A stretch of DNA of 64,000 nucleotides, from assembly GCF_001641755.2 (NCBI RefSeq), contig NZ_LRFG02000002.1:682001-746000 (forward strand), written 5' to 3'. Source of the DNA: Microbulbifer flavimaris. Its GTDB lineage: Bacteria; Pseudomonadota; Gammaproteobacteria; Pseudomonadales; Cellvibrionaceae. Shown here in pieces: positions 57,601 to 64,000 of this stretch (position 1 is its first letter; every line of letters begins with the position of its first letter). The translations under genes and the position numbers were made by a program. The notes beneath the pieces are model-generated. The model was given only the letters and a program-made list of their open reading frames with translations, was not told where the DNA came from and made no database searches.

Positions 57601-57736
57601 CGGTGTTGGATTCGCCACTGGGGAATACCTCGCGGCCGACACTCATGATGCCGAAGACACCACCGATGAAGATCATGATCATCAGCAGGTTGGCGGCCTT
57701 GCTGTTGCGTACGAACCATCCGATCACACCATTCAT
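54602..57736 (-). CDS. RND efflux transporter, permease subunit
   Basis: The 1044-residue inner membrane pump has the RND layout: an N-terminal TM helix, a large periplasmic domain, six TM helices, a second periplasmic domain and six more TM helices. LMLFLRPALAVWVTVGIATAFMG and LILGIVVDDAIIVGEAV (the TM4 Asp-Asp proton relay) are visible, as is VVVNDNLVLMDR in the second half. It exchanges protons for substrate. It starts two bases after the adaptor gene stop. No outer membrane TolC partner is in the window. Confidence 0.93.
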   Translation of the reverse strand: MNGVIGWFVRNSKAANLLMIMIFIGGVFGIMSVGREVFPSGESNTVAVDISYPGAGPAEVEQQVTVRVEQAITDIKGIKEVSSFSRRSHSTVRVEATEGYDELRLLNDIKVKVDSINTFPEDIERPVVAMSEWEQEMMHIALGGDVSERQLKETAVNLRDRLVLLRGVRQVDIWGERADEMSIEVSEVDLRRYNLSFDDVANAVRRSSLDLPAGTIRSDRGDIQVQTRGQAYTAREFGLIPVLSRPDGTVLLLRDVATIRDGFEEEGSVIRFNGKPAMNLRVLQGEPLDVVATAERVRAFVEEVRKELPQGMQLEIWSDNSNLYADRMGLLLKNAAGGLVLVFLMLMLFLRPALAVWVTVGIATAFMGALWLLPLTGVTLNMLSLFAFLLILGIVVDDAIIVGEAVHAAHDNGMRGLAAAEAGVKQVAKPVIFAVVSTMVFFLPMLFLPGGASSQALTLGAVVLLCLLFSLVESLLILPAHLSGLQPEKRATSGIGRRLQTLRGHFAGALSTANKSYYQPLLDKTLDNSRVTVAVFFFALLTAVFIYKEGYLKTSFFPDVASDMLRLNASMAAGESFEEAERVMKQFVAAADRLEQDEEMLSKNGGPFLQNSIMFLWRGNIYVNLQLVPGEERNVSPKELALRWREYIGELPGNVEDMRIVSSISNSGPSLALHLSTGSGDMAELRRAADAVKAKLASYQGLYDVRDNLSSARQDIEIELKPYANNMGVTLGDVARQVRQGFYGEEVQRIPRGSEDVRVMVRYPQEERAGEDQIDRVRIRTSEGEVPFSAVADAVYVPGFTTIRRNDRERSVRITADIEPGTTESFKVLQDLRKNAFPEWEREYPGFSLKTAGQMRDQREFNFALAAGFILSVFTIYALLAIAFRSYSQPLLILTAVPFGFFGGIVGHLITGYDISLMSMLGFLAAAGVVVNDNLVLMDRINQLRDKGMEVLDAVKQAGTDRFRPIILTSITTFVGLVPIMFERSLQAKFLIPMVVSLAFGVLFATAVTLILVPNLYKVIEILRAKVHGPREHTEELSGTPESA

Positions 57737-57738
57737 GA

Positions 57739-58986
57739 TCAGCGCGCCCCCTGTACGCTACCGCCGGCACGGGCAGTGACAGCCCCTTCTTCAGCAGGCT
57801 GTTCATTCAGCGCCTCATCACCCAGGATCAGGCCGGCCGGTTTTTCGTTCAGCGGATTGGCGGTAATGACCATGCCCTCGCGGGAGTAACCCAGGCTCGA
57901 GACCACCACGCGCTCACCGCTGGTGATGTCACCGCGTACCCAAACCTCTTCACCGACGGCCTGCAGCAGTTCCACCGTCTTGAAACGCAGTTTGTTCTCC
58001 TCGTCCAGCACCATCAGGTGATCACCCTCATGCAGCGCCTGGCGCGGCAGACGGGCCACATCGTCAAAGGTTTTACCGGCGATATCGGCCTCCACGAACA
58101 GGCCGTTCACCAGAGGCGCCTCACCCTCATAGGGGTTCTGGATCTGCGCCACTGCGTAGACGAAACGGCTGTTCGGATCGATATTGGCCTCAGTGCGCAC
58201 CAGCTGGCCGCGCCACTCGCGCTGCTGGCCGGCAATCTGTGCACTAAGCCGCACAGCCGGACCATTTTCAAAAGATTTCCCCAGAGGCAGCTCCAGCAGG
58301 GCCAGCTGACGGTCCGTCAGCGGCAGGCGTACCTCGGCAATACCGATACTGTGAATCTTGGCCAGCCTGGTGCCCGGGGTGATGTACTGACCCAGATCGA
58401 CAAAAGTCTCCACCACGCGGCCAGCAAACGGGGTCTTCAGGCTGGTGCGCTCCAGGTTCAATCTGGCCTGGTCGCGGTCGGCCCGGGCCGCCGCCACGGC
58501 GGCTTCGGCAGCGGCCAGTTGTGGCTTGCGCAGGAAGAGCGCGTTGGCCTCCTCGCTACCCAGATCGCGCCACTCCCGCTTGGCCTGCTTGGCCCGGCCC
58601 TGCTCCTGCGCCAGGTTGGCCCGGGCGTTGGCCAACTGGGACTCGGCACGGGTCAACTGGTACTGGTAGTCCGCCGATTCGATCTGCATCAGGGACTGGC
58701 CCGCAGAGAAGAAACCACCGGCAACAAAAGCCTCATCAACGTTCTCGATGGCACCACCAACCCGCGCCACCAACTCAATCTCGTGGCGCGCACGCACGGT
58801 GCCCTGACTGGGTACCAGCAAAGCCTCTCGACCCGGCTGGACATACATCACATCTGCGACCGGCGGAACACTTGCCTCGATGACTTTTTCCTCAGGCTTT
58901 GGCGCCATCACGGAAACAGCAACCAGCGATGCCACGCCGACAAGAACAACAATCCCAAAAAGTTTGTTTTTCGTGGAAATTTTCAC
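57739..58986 (-). CDS. RND efflux periplasmic adaptor (membrane fusion protein)
   Basis: The roughly 415-residue protein has an N-terminal hydrophobic anchor (about 8-27), a lipoyl/barrel-sandwich region beginning near VRARHEIELVARVGG, a coiled-coil hairpin rich in Ala and Gln (about residues 95-165), then LKTPFAGRVVETFVDLGQY and a C-terminal beta-barrel. This is the HlyD/AcrA adaptor type. The preferred start is the GTG at 58986 with GAGGG seven bases upstream; a TTG at 59025 is also open. The permease gene follows after two bases. Confidence 0.88.
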   Translation of the reverse strand: MKISTKNKLFGIVVLVGVASLVAVSVMAPKPEEKVIEASVPPVADVMYVQPGREALLVPSQGTVRARHEIELVARVGGAIENVDEAFVAGGFFSAGQSLMQIESADYQYQLTRAESQLANARANLAQEQGRAKQAKREWRDLGSEEANALFLRKPQLAAAEAAVAAARADRDQARLNLERTSLKTPFAGRVVETFVDLGQYITPGTRLAKIHSIGIAEVRLPLTDRQLALLELPLGKSFENGPAVRLSAQIAGQQREWRGQLVRTEANIDPNSRFVYAVAQIQNPYEGEAPLVNGLFVEADIAGKTFDDVARLPRQALHEGDHLMVLDEENKLRFKTVELLQAVGEEVWVRGDITSGERVVVSSLGYSREGMVITANPLNEKPAGLILGDEALNEQPAEEGAVTARAGGSVQGAR

Positions 58987-59230
58987 AGATACCCTCAATC
59001 CAGAAGCGGACCCATAAGTGATCAAATTTTGACTAGTTGCGCATTCTACTGGACTTCGACGACAAAAGAACCGCTTTCAGCTGCAGGTCGTCGCAGCGGA
59101 TTGCGGTTCGCCGCAAACCTTTCTCGCAGCGCCCGGCTCCCGCATAATGCCGCTCCTGAATTTGCCGGTAGCGCCATCCACAGCTACCGGTCCGAGAAGT
59201 ACTCTCAGCAGAACGGATGTAGAAAATAAG

Positions 59231-61576
59231 ATGCTGGATATCAACGCCCGAATCGCCGAAGAACTCAACGTACGCCCGCAGCAAGTAGCCGCCACCGTCG
59301 CCCTGCTGGACGAGGGCTCCACAGTCCCGTTTATCGCCCGCTACCGGAAGGAAGTGACCGGCGCCCTGGACGACACGCAGCTGCGGACCCTGGAAGAGCG
59401 CCTGCGCTACCTGCGCGAGCTGGAAGAACGCCGCGCCACCATCCTCAAAAGCATCGATGATCAGAGCAAACTTACGCCGGAACTGGCAGAACAGATTCAG
59501 GCAGCAGATACCAAGAACCGGCTGGAAGACCTCTATCTGCCCTACAAGCCCAAGCGCCGCACCAAAGGCCAGATCGCTATCGAGGCCGGCCTGGAGCCAC
59601 TGGCCGACGCCCTCTTCGCCAACCCGGGGCTGAACCCGGAAGAGGAGGCACAGCAGTACCTGAACACTGACAACGAAGACGCCTCCCTGCACGTGAAGGA
59701 CATCAAGGCCGCCCTCGATGGTGCCAAGTTCATCCTGATGGAGCGCTTTGCCGAGGATGCCGAGCTGCTGGGCAAGCTGCGCGATTTCCTCAAGCGCGAC
59801 GGCCAGGTGAAGTCCAGGGTGCTCGACGGCAAGGAAGAGGAAGGCGCCAAGTTCCGCGACTATTTCGAGTACGCCGAAGACTGGGCCAAAGTGCCCTCGC
59901 ACCGCGCGCTGGCAATCTTCCGCGGCCGCAACGAAGGAGTACTGGCCATCAGTATCGGCCTCGAGGGCGATGAAGAGCGTCCCGCCACCGCGGGGCACCC
60001 CTGCGAGGGCATGATCGCCAAGCAGTTCGACATCAGCGACCAGGGCCGCCCCGCGGACAAGTGGCTGGGTGAGGTGGTCCGCTGGACCTGGCGTATCAAG
60101 CTGCTCACCACCCTGGAAACGGACCTGATGGGCGAGCTGCGCGAGAAAGCAGAGGAAGAGGCGATCAAGGTCTTCTCCCGCAACCTCAAAGACCTGCTTC
60201 TGGCTGCGCCGGCGGGGCAGAAGGCCACCATCGGCCTGGATCCTGGCCTGCGCACCGGGGTGAAAGTGGCGGTGGTGGATGCCACCGGCAAAATGCTGGA
60301 TCACACCGCTATCTTCCCCAATCCGCCGCAAAACCGCCTGCAGGAATCCGCCGCGGTCATCGCCGCCCTGTGCAACAAGTACAACGTGGGCCTGATCGCG
60401 ATCGGCAACGGCACCGCCAGCCGCGAGACCGACAAGTTCGTCGGCGAGACCATCAAGCAGTACAAACTCTCTGCGCAGAAGGTGATGGTGAACGAGGCCG
60501 GTGCCTCGGTCTATTCCGCCTCGGAATTCGCCGCGCGGGAATTCCCGGACCTGGACGTGACCATCCGCGGTGCCATCTCTATCGCCCGCCGCCTGCAGGA
60601 CCCGCTGGCGGAGCTGGTGAAGATCGAGCCCAAGTCCATTGGTGTGGGCCAGTACCAGCACGACGTGTCCCAGACCCAGCTGGCGCGCTCACTGGATGCG
60701 GTGGTGGAAGACTGTGTGAACGGCGTCGGCGCCGAGCTGAACTCCGCCTCTGCACCGCTGCTGTCCCGCGTGTCCGGCCTCAGTGCGTCCATCGCCAACA
60801 ATATCGTCACCTATCGCGACCAGAACGGCGCTTTCAAGAGCCGCTCCCAGCTGAAGGAGGTGCCGCGGCTCGGCCCCAAGGCATTCGAACAGGCGGCGGG
60901 CTTCCTGCGCATCAACAATGGCGAGAACCCGCTGGATAAATCCGGAGTCCACCCGGAGGCCTACGTGGTGGTCAAACGCATCGCCGAGAAGAACGGCCGC
61001 GAGATCAACAGCCTGATCGGCGATTCCGGATTTCTGCGCAAGCTGAACCCGGAGGATTACACCGATGAAAAATTCGGTGTGCCGACGGTCACCGATATCA
61101 TCGCGGAACTGGAGAAACCCGGTCGCGACCCCCGCCCGGAATTCCGCACCGCCAAGTTTGAGGAAGGCGTTGAAGAGATCAAGGATCTGCGCCCCGGTAT
61201 GATCCTCGAGGGCACAGCCACCAACGTCACCAACTTTGGCGCTTTTGTGGATATCGGTGTACATCAGGACGGCCTGGTACACATCTCGGCACTGTCCGAC
61301 AAATTCGTCAAAGACCCGCACGAAGTCATCAAGGCCGGTGATATCGTCAAGGTGAAGGTGATGGAAGTGGACGTGGCGCGCAAGCGCATCGGCCTTTCAA
61401 TGCGCCTTTCCGATGAGCCCGGAGAACAGGGCAGCGGCGGCGTCAAGAAAGGCGATCACCGCGAGAGCCGCCAGGCCAGCCGCCACAACAATCGCAACCG
61501 CCAGCAACAGGGTGGCGGCAAGAGCCAGGGCAGCATGGGCGATCTGCTGATGGCGGCGATGAAAAACAAAAAATAG
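59231..61576 (+). CDS. tex: Tex-family RNA-binding transcription accessory protein
   Basis: The 781-residue protein has the Tex N-terminal helical region with [19 protein letters not shown], a YqgF/RNase H-like domain (about residues 330-450, [18 protein letters not shown]), a helix-hairpin-helix region ([20 protein letters not shown]) and a C-terminal S1 RNA-binding domain (about residues 650-725, [20 protein letters not shown]), then a basic tail with [11 protein letters not shown]. Tex is a nucleic-acid-binding transcription factor of uncertain detail. The ATG at 59231 is the conserved start. Confidence 0.95.
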   Translation: MLDINARIAEELNVRPQQVAATVALLDEGSTVPFIARYRKEVTGALDDTQLRTLEERLRYLRELEERRATILKSIDDQSKLTPELAEQIQAADTKNRLEDLYLPYKPKRRTKGQIAIEAGLEPLADALFANPGLNPEEEAQQYLNTDNEDASLHVKDIKAALDGAKFILMERFAEDAELLGKLRDFLKRDGQVKSRVLDGKEEEGAKFRDYFEYAEDWAKVPSHRALAIFRGRNEGVLAISIGLEGDEERPATAGHPCEGMIAKQFDISDQGRPADKWLGEVVRWTWRIKLLTTLETDLMGELREKAEEEAIKVFSRNLKDLLLAAPAGQKATIGLDPGLRTGVKVAVVDATGKMLDHTAIFPNPPQNRLQESAAVIAALCNKYNVGLIAIGNGTASRETDKFVGETIKQYKLSAQKVMVNEAGASVYSASEFAAREFPDLDVTIRGAISIARRLQDPLAELVKIEPKSIGVGQYQHDVSQTQLARSLDAVVEDCVNGVGAELNSASAPLLSRVSGLSASIANNIVTYRDQNGAFKSRSQLKEVPRLGPKAFEQAAGFLRINNGENPLDKSGVHPEAYVVVKRIAEKNGREINSLIGDSGFLRKLNPEDYTDEKFGVPTVTDIIAELEKPGRDPRPEFRTAKFEEGVEEIKDLRPGMILEGTATNVTNFGAFVDIGVHQDGLVHISALSDKFVKDPHEVIKAGDIVKVKVMEVDVARKRIGLSMRLSDEPGEQGSGGVKKGDHRESRQASRHNNRNRQQQGGGKSQGSMGDLLMAAMKNKK

Positions 61577-61590
61577 AACTGGCAAAAATC

Positions 61591-61622
61591 AAAAGGGCGA
61601 TCATTTGATCGCCCTTTTTTTT
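61591..61622. terminator. Bidirectional terminator after tex
   Basis: GGGCGATCA and TGATCGCCC form a 9-bp stem with a 2-base loop flanked by A4 and T8. It lies between convergent tex and the VOC gene. Confidence 0.9.
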
Positions 61623-61644
61623 CCCGGCGACTGCCGACCGGAAT

Positions 61645-62025
61645 TCAGGATACCCGGTGCATGGCACAGATCTTGTTACCCGCGGGATCACGCAAATAAG
61701 CGAGGTACAGCTTCATACCAGACCCCTCGCGCACTCCGGGCGGATCTTCACAGGTAGTGCCGCCGTTGGCCAGCCCGGCTTCATGCCAGGCATCTGCTGC
61801 CTCCGGGTTCTCCGCCGCGAAGCCAATGGTGGTGCCGTTGCCGTGGGAAGCCGGCATGCCATCAATCGGCTTGGTCAGCGCAAAAATACCACCGTTACCA
61901 AAGTAAAAGCAGCGGCCCTTCTCATCGATGACACCGGGCTTGTAGCCCAGGGTTGCCAGGATCGCATCGTAGAACTTCTTCGATTCCTCGATATCATTTG
62001 CGCCAATCATTACATGACTAAACAT
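61645..62025 (-). CDS. VOC-family protein (glyoxalase/bleomycin-resistance fold)
   Basis: The 126-residue protein starts MFSHVMIGANDIEESKKFYD and contains two beta-alpha-beta-beta-beta units; the second ends YLAYLRDPAGNKICAMHR with the conserved metal-binding region. Such proteins are small metalloenzymes or resistance proteins of varied substrate. Its start overlaps the end of the PaiB-like gene by eight bases, so the two are translationally coupled. Confidence 0.85.
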   Translation of the reverse strand: MFSHVMIGANDIEESKKFYDAILATLGYKPGVIDEKGRCFYFGNGGIFALTKPIDGMPASHGNGTTIGFAAENPEAADAWHEAGLANGGTTCEDPPGVREGSGMKLYLAYLRDPAGNKICAMHRVS

Positions 62026-62602
62026 CGTATTTCTCCATTGTTTCGGCCAACTGCACAGTACCCGCGGCCCTCAAGCCCGAGATCACGCCTTGCCTGTCCT
62101 CCTCGGAGCGGTCCTGGCTCAGTTTATACTGGCACTGGACTTCAGCAACCTTGATCTCAACACCGATGATGGCCCTGAGCATGGCTCCATCGAACTGCCC
62201 CTGCCAGGACTGCCCGACACTGGCTTCAAAATGCCGGGAAAGCGCATTCACGACGCCCTCGAGTCGCTCTTGGCAGTCAAACACACGGCAAGTGCCATAG
62301 ATGTGCACAGACTGGTAATTCCAGGTCGGTACGCCCGCCTTCCCGTACCAACTTGGGGAGACATAGCCGTGGGCACCCAACATTGTGATGAGAACTTCCT
62401 GGCCGTCCAACTCTTGGCACTGGGGATTGCACCTTGCCAGATGCCCGGTAAGAGTTGCACGATCTTCCGAGAGGAGAAACGGCATATGCGTCGATGCCAT
62501 CCGTCCTGCCACCGCGGATACAAGCTGGCCAAAACCATTCCTTTCGATGAAGGAGAATATTTCCTCGTCATCACGGACAACAAAACACTCCGGAATATAC
62601 AT
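62018..62602 (-). CDS. FMN-binding negative transcriptional regulator, PaiB family
   Basis: The 194-residue protein has a split-barrel FMN-binding fold: STHMPFLLSEDRATLTGHLAR near residue 38, YVSPSWYGKAGVPTWNYQSVHIYG near residue 80 and a C-terminal KLSQDRSEEDRQGVISGL. The family includes Bacillus PaiB, which affects protease and sporulation genes; the role here is unknown. GGAAAGGTAGG precedes the ATG. It is coupled to the VOC gene. Confidence 0.88.
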   Translation of the reverse strand: MYIPECFVVRDDEEIFSFIERNGFGQLVSAVAGRMASTHMPFLLSEDRATLTGHLARCNPQCQELDGQEVLITMLGAHGYVSPSWYGKAGVPTWNYQSVHIYGTCRVFDCQERLEGVVNALSRHFEASVGQSWQGQFDGAMLRAIIGVEIKVAEVQCQYKLSQDRSEEDRQGVISGLRAAGTVQLAETMEKYDV

Positions 62603-62671
62603 TTCCTACCTTTCCACCAGGCCCAGCGGCCAAACATAACTCAAGTGCTGCACTTGCATTGATTGCCCAAC

Positions 62672-62868
62672 TCAGAGCCATCGAGCCATCAATACAATTG
62701 CACCGCCATTCATCATCGGCAGCGAGGACACCACGGCCGCAAGCATCAAACGCTCTCTATTCAACAGAACCAAACCCGCCACAAATGCCACCAAAATAAG
62801 CGCCATCTACGCGAGAAATGCCCCTGTATGGGATCCACCAACAACAATACATTGATGACCTGCCGCAT
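62672..62868 (-). other. Possible remnant of a small membrane protein in a gene-free stretch
   Basis: The region between psiE and the PaiB gene (62603-62912) has no clear gene. On the minus strand two short overlapping frames are hydrophobic: one of 35 codons from an ATG at 62868, and one of 44 codons from an ATG at 62806 to a TGA at 62672 (starting MALILVAFVAGLVLL). Together they read like one membrane protein split by a frameshift, but I recognise no family and the evidence is weak. Confidence 0.25.
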
Positions 62869-62912
62869 CACCTCATCGTCAAGCGTCACTCTGGGTTTCA
62901 CACCGACCCATC

Positions 62913-63341
62913 TCAATGAGCAATCATTTTCTCGCGGTTGTAAACCACGATCGAGGCAATGCGCAGCGCGCCAAGCACAAAGATCAGGGCGGAAAAGGCA
63001 TAAATCATCTCGGCTTTAATTTCATGCTTGAAGAGCAGGATCAGTATTTCCCGCAGAATGAACACGATAGCCGCGTCGATAATGAAGGTGAGGCGCAATT
63101 TATGCGAATTGAAGTATTCGACTAGCGACCTGGATAATTCAATCAGCACGTACAAGGTCAGCACATCGGCAATAATATCAATGTAATGACCCGTAATTCC
63201 CTCGAACGCCAGCAACTGCCAGGAAGTCACGAAAAGCTGCAAGGCACCGATGGCGATGCCAAGCATGATAAAAACCAGGATAATACCGAAGACGATATCG
63301 ACCGCCTTATCAAAGTAGACTTTTACCTTTTCACCGAACAT
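62913..63341 (-). CDS. psiE: PsiE-family inner membrane protein
   Basis: The 142-residue protein has four predicted transmembrane segments and the PsiE features: DIVFGIILVFIMLGIAIGAL near the N-terminus, YFNSHKLRLTFIIDAAIVFILRE in the middle and a final FSALIFVLGALRIASI. E. coli PsiE is induced by phosphate starvation; its function is unknown. No Pho box was recognised upstream. GGGG precedes the ATG. Confidence 0.85.
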   Translation of the reverse strand: MFGEKVKVYFDKAVDIVFGIILVFIMLGIAIGALQLFVTSWQLLAFEGITGHYIDIIADVLTLYVLIELSRSLVEYFNSHKLRLTFIIDAAIVFILREILILLFKHEIKAEMIYAFSALIFVLGALRIASIVVYNREKMIAH

Positions 63342-63451
63342 GGATACCCCACAAAAGATCAGCCCTCGTTATGCCAGAGTCATCCTGATAACACGCCAGC
63401 ACGGTCGCAAAACGACTGCCGGCTGAGACAGGTGGCGCATCATAATCGAAT

Positions 63452-64000
63452 TCACGCTGGAGTGGACGCTTCCCGCCGCCGCTTCAGGGACCCTTGGTCG
63501 GTGGAGCCTGCACCGTTACGGGAAAACACCCTCCGCAACACTCTTGCACCCTTGCGCCAGCCCAGTACCGCCTGTGCTGTCACAACCCCGCCGTACATGG
63601 CTCCGGCCACACCGCAGCTCATGATGTCCTGCCCGGTTAAATAGAGCCCTTTGACTCGCGTCTTCGGTCGCAACCATTTCTGGCTGAAACGCGACGGGTC
63701 GTGATCGAGGCCGTAGATCTCACCGTGCTCATAGAAACAGAAATGTTTCGTCGACAGGGGCGTGGACAGTTCGTAGTAGCCGATCTTCCCCCGCAGCTGT
63801 GGGAAGTGGTGGTACAGGTGCTCCAGCAGCCGCTGGCTGAATCGCTCCTTGAGCGCTTCGTAATCATCACCCCTCTTACCCCAGGTCTTGTCCTGCCACT
63901 GTGCGAACCACTCATAGGGGCCGGGAGCGACAATTTCGATGGTGGCGCGCCCAGGGTAGCGCTCGCTAAACGATGGGTCCTTGGCCGATGGGAAGGAGAT
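63452..64000 (-). CDS. FAD-dependent oxidoreductase, carotenoid isomerase/RetSat-like (3' part only)
   Basis: The minus-strand frame is open from the window edge (64000) to the stop at 63452, giving the last 182 residues. It includes GRATIEIVAPGPYEWFAQW, HGEIYGLDHDPSRFS and the FAD-binding C-terminal motif TRVKGLYLTGQDIMSCGVAG, typical of phytoene-desaturase-like NAD(P)/FAD oxidoreductases and retinol saturase relatives. A basic tail follows (KGARVLRRVFSRNG). The N-terminal dinucleotide-binding half lies outside the window. The exact substrate, carotenoid or otherwise, cannot be judged. Confidence 0.85.
   Translation of the reverse strand: MSFPSAKDPSFSERYPGRATIEIVAPGPYEWFAQWQDKTWGKRGDDYEALKERFSQRLLEHLYHHFPQLRGKIGYYELSTPLSTKHFCFYEHGEIYGLDHDPSRFSQKWLRPKTRVKGLYLTGQDIMSCGVAGAMYGGVVTAQAVLGWRKGARVLRRVFSRNGAGSTDQGSLKRRREASTPA

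Noticed and set aside
59033-60661. A 542-codon open frame on the minus strand
   Set aside because: It is antisense to tex, whose domains are clear.

Overview
The window is about 58% GC, has no rRNA, tRNA, phage or IS genes that I could see, and reads as ordinary chromosome of a marine-type gammaproteobacterium. The mix of secreted hydrolases and proteases, a proteobacterial TonB receptor of the TonB-Xanth-Caul type, a tkt/epd and pgk/fba set, and a SahR-like regulator next to metK-ahcY-metF points to the Cellvibrionales (Microbulbifer-like). That placement is inference from gene content, not from a marker gene.

Layout. 1-7.7 kb: a secreted esterase, a GNAT acetyltransferase, a small lipase, a DUF2892 membrane protein, and a tandem pair of exported SxxK serine hydrolases that differ by one inserted surface domain. 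7.7-13.6 kb, minus strand: TerC membrane protein, SpoIIAA-like protein, a small exported basic protein, a SIMPL-domain gene broken by a one-base frameshift, a DUF2007 protein, an aldehyde dehydrogenase with two palindromes upstream, an asparaginase-domain protein and a fumarylacetoacetate-hydrolase-family enzyme. 13.8-20 kb: serA, rarD, a lysophospholipase-like hydrolase, fba and pgk. 20-33 kb: an alpha/beta hydrolase coupled to a CPXCG protein, a PBP4B-like serine hydrolase, a globin, an M16 metallopeptidase lipoprotein, a subtilase, a YggN-like protein, a large zinc metalloprotease, and a DUF350/transglutaminase-like pair. 33-43 kb: a 1400-residue subtilase tightly coupled to a tiny lipoprotein, an unexplained coding-like fragment, a TonB receptor, a class A beta-lactamase-like hydrolase and a DsrE protein. 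43-52 kb: a short DTW-domain enzyme, epd, tkt, then divergent sahR, metK, ahcY, metF. 52-64 kb: OmpA-like lipoprotein, HAD phosphatase, small membrane protein, rsmE, an RND efflux pair, tex, VOC and PaiB-like proteins, psiE, and the 3' end of a carotenoid-isomerase-like FAD oxidoreductase cut by the window edge.

How the genes fit together. Two central-metabolism blocks stand out. The sahR-metK-ahcY-metF cluster makes SAM, removes S-adenosylhomocysteine and supplies methyl-tetrahydrofolate; a perfect palindrome in front of sahR is a likely operator for it. The tkt-epd and pgk-fba blocks belong to the pentose phosphate pathway and lower glycolysis; two identical 15-bp sites resembling HexR boxes lie in the pgk upstream region. 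The rest is mainly an envelope and secretion repertoire: four SxxK serine hydrolases, two subtilases, two zinc metalloproteases, a TonB receptor and an RND pump.

I did not find a CRISPR array, defence island or a clearly new multi-gene system. The best candidates for something undescribed are the subtilase/mini-lipoprotein pair, the tandem modular serine hydrolases, and the DUF350/transglutaminase-like pair.
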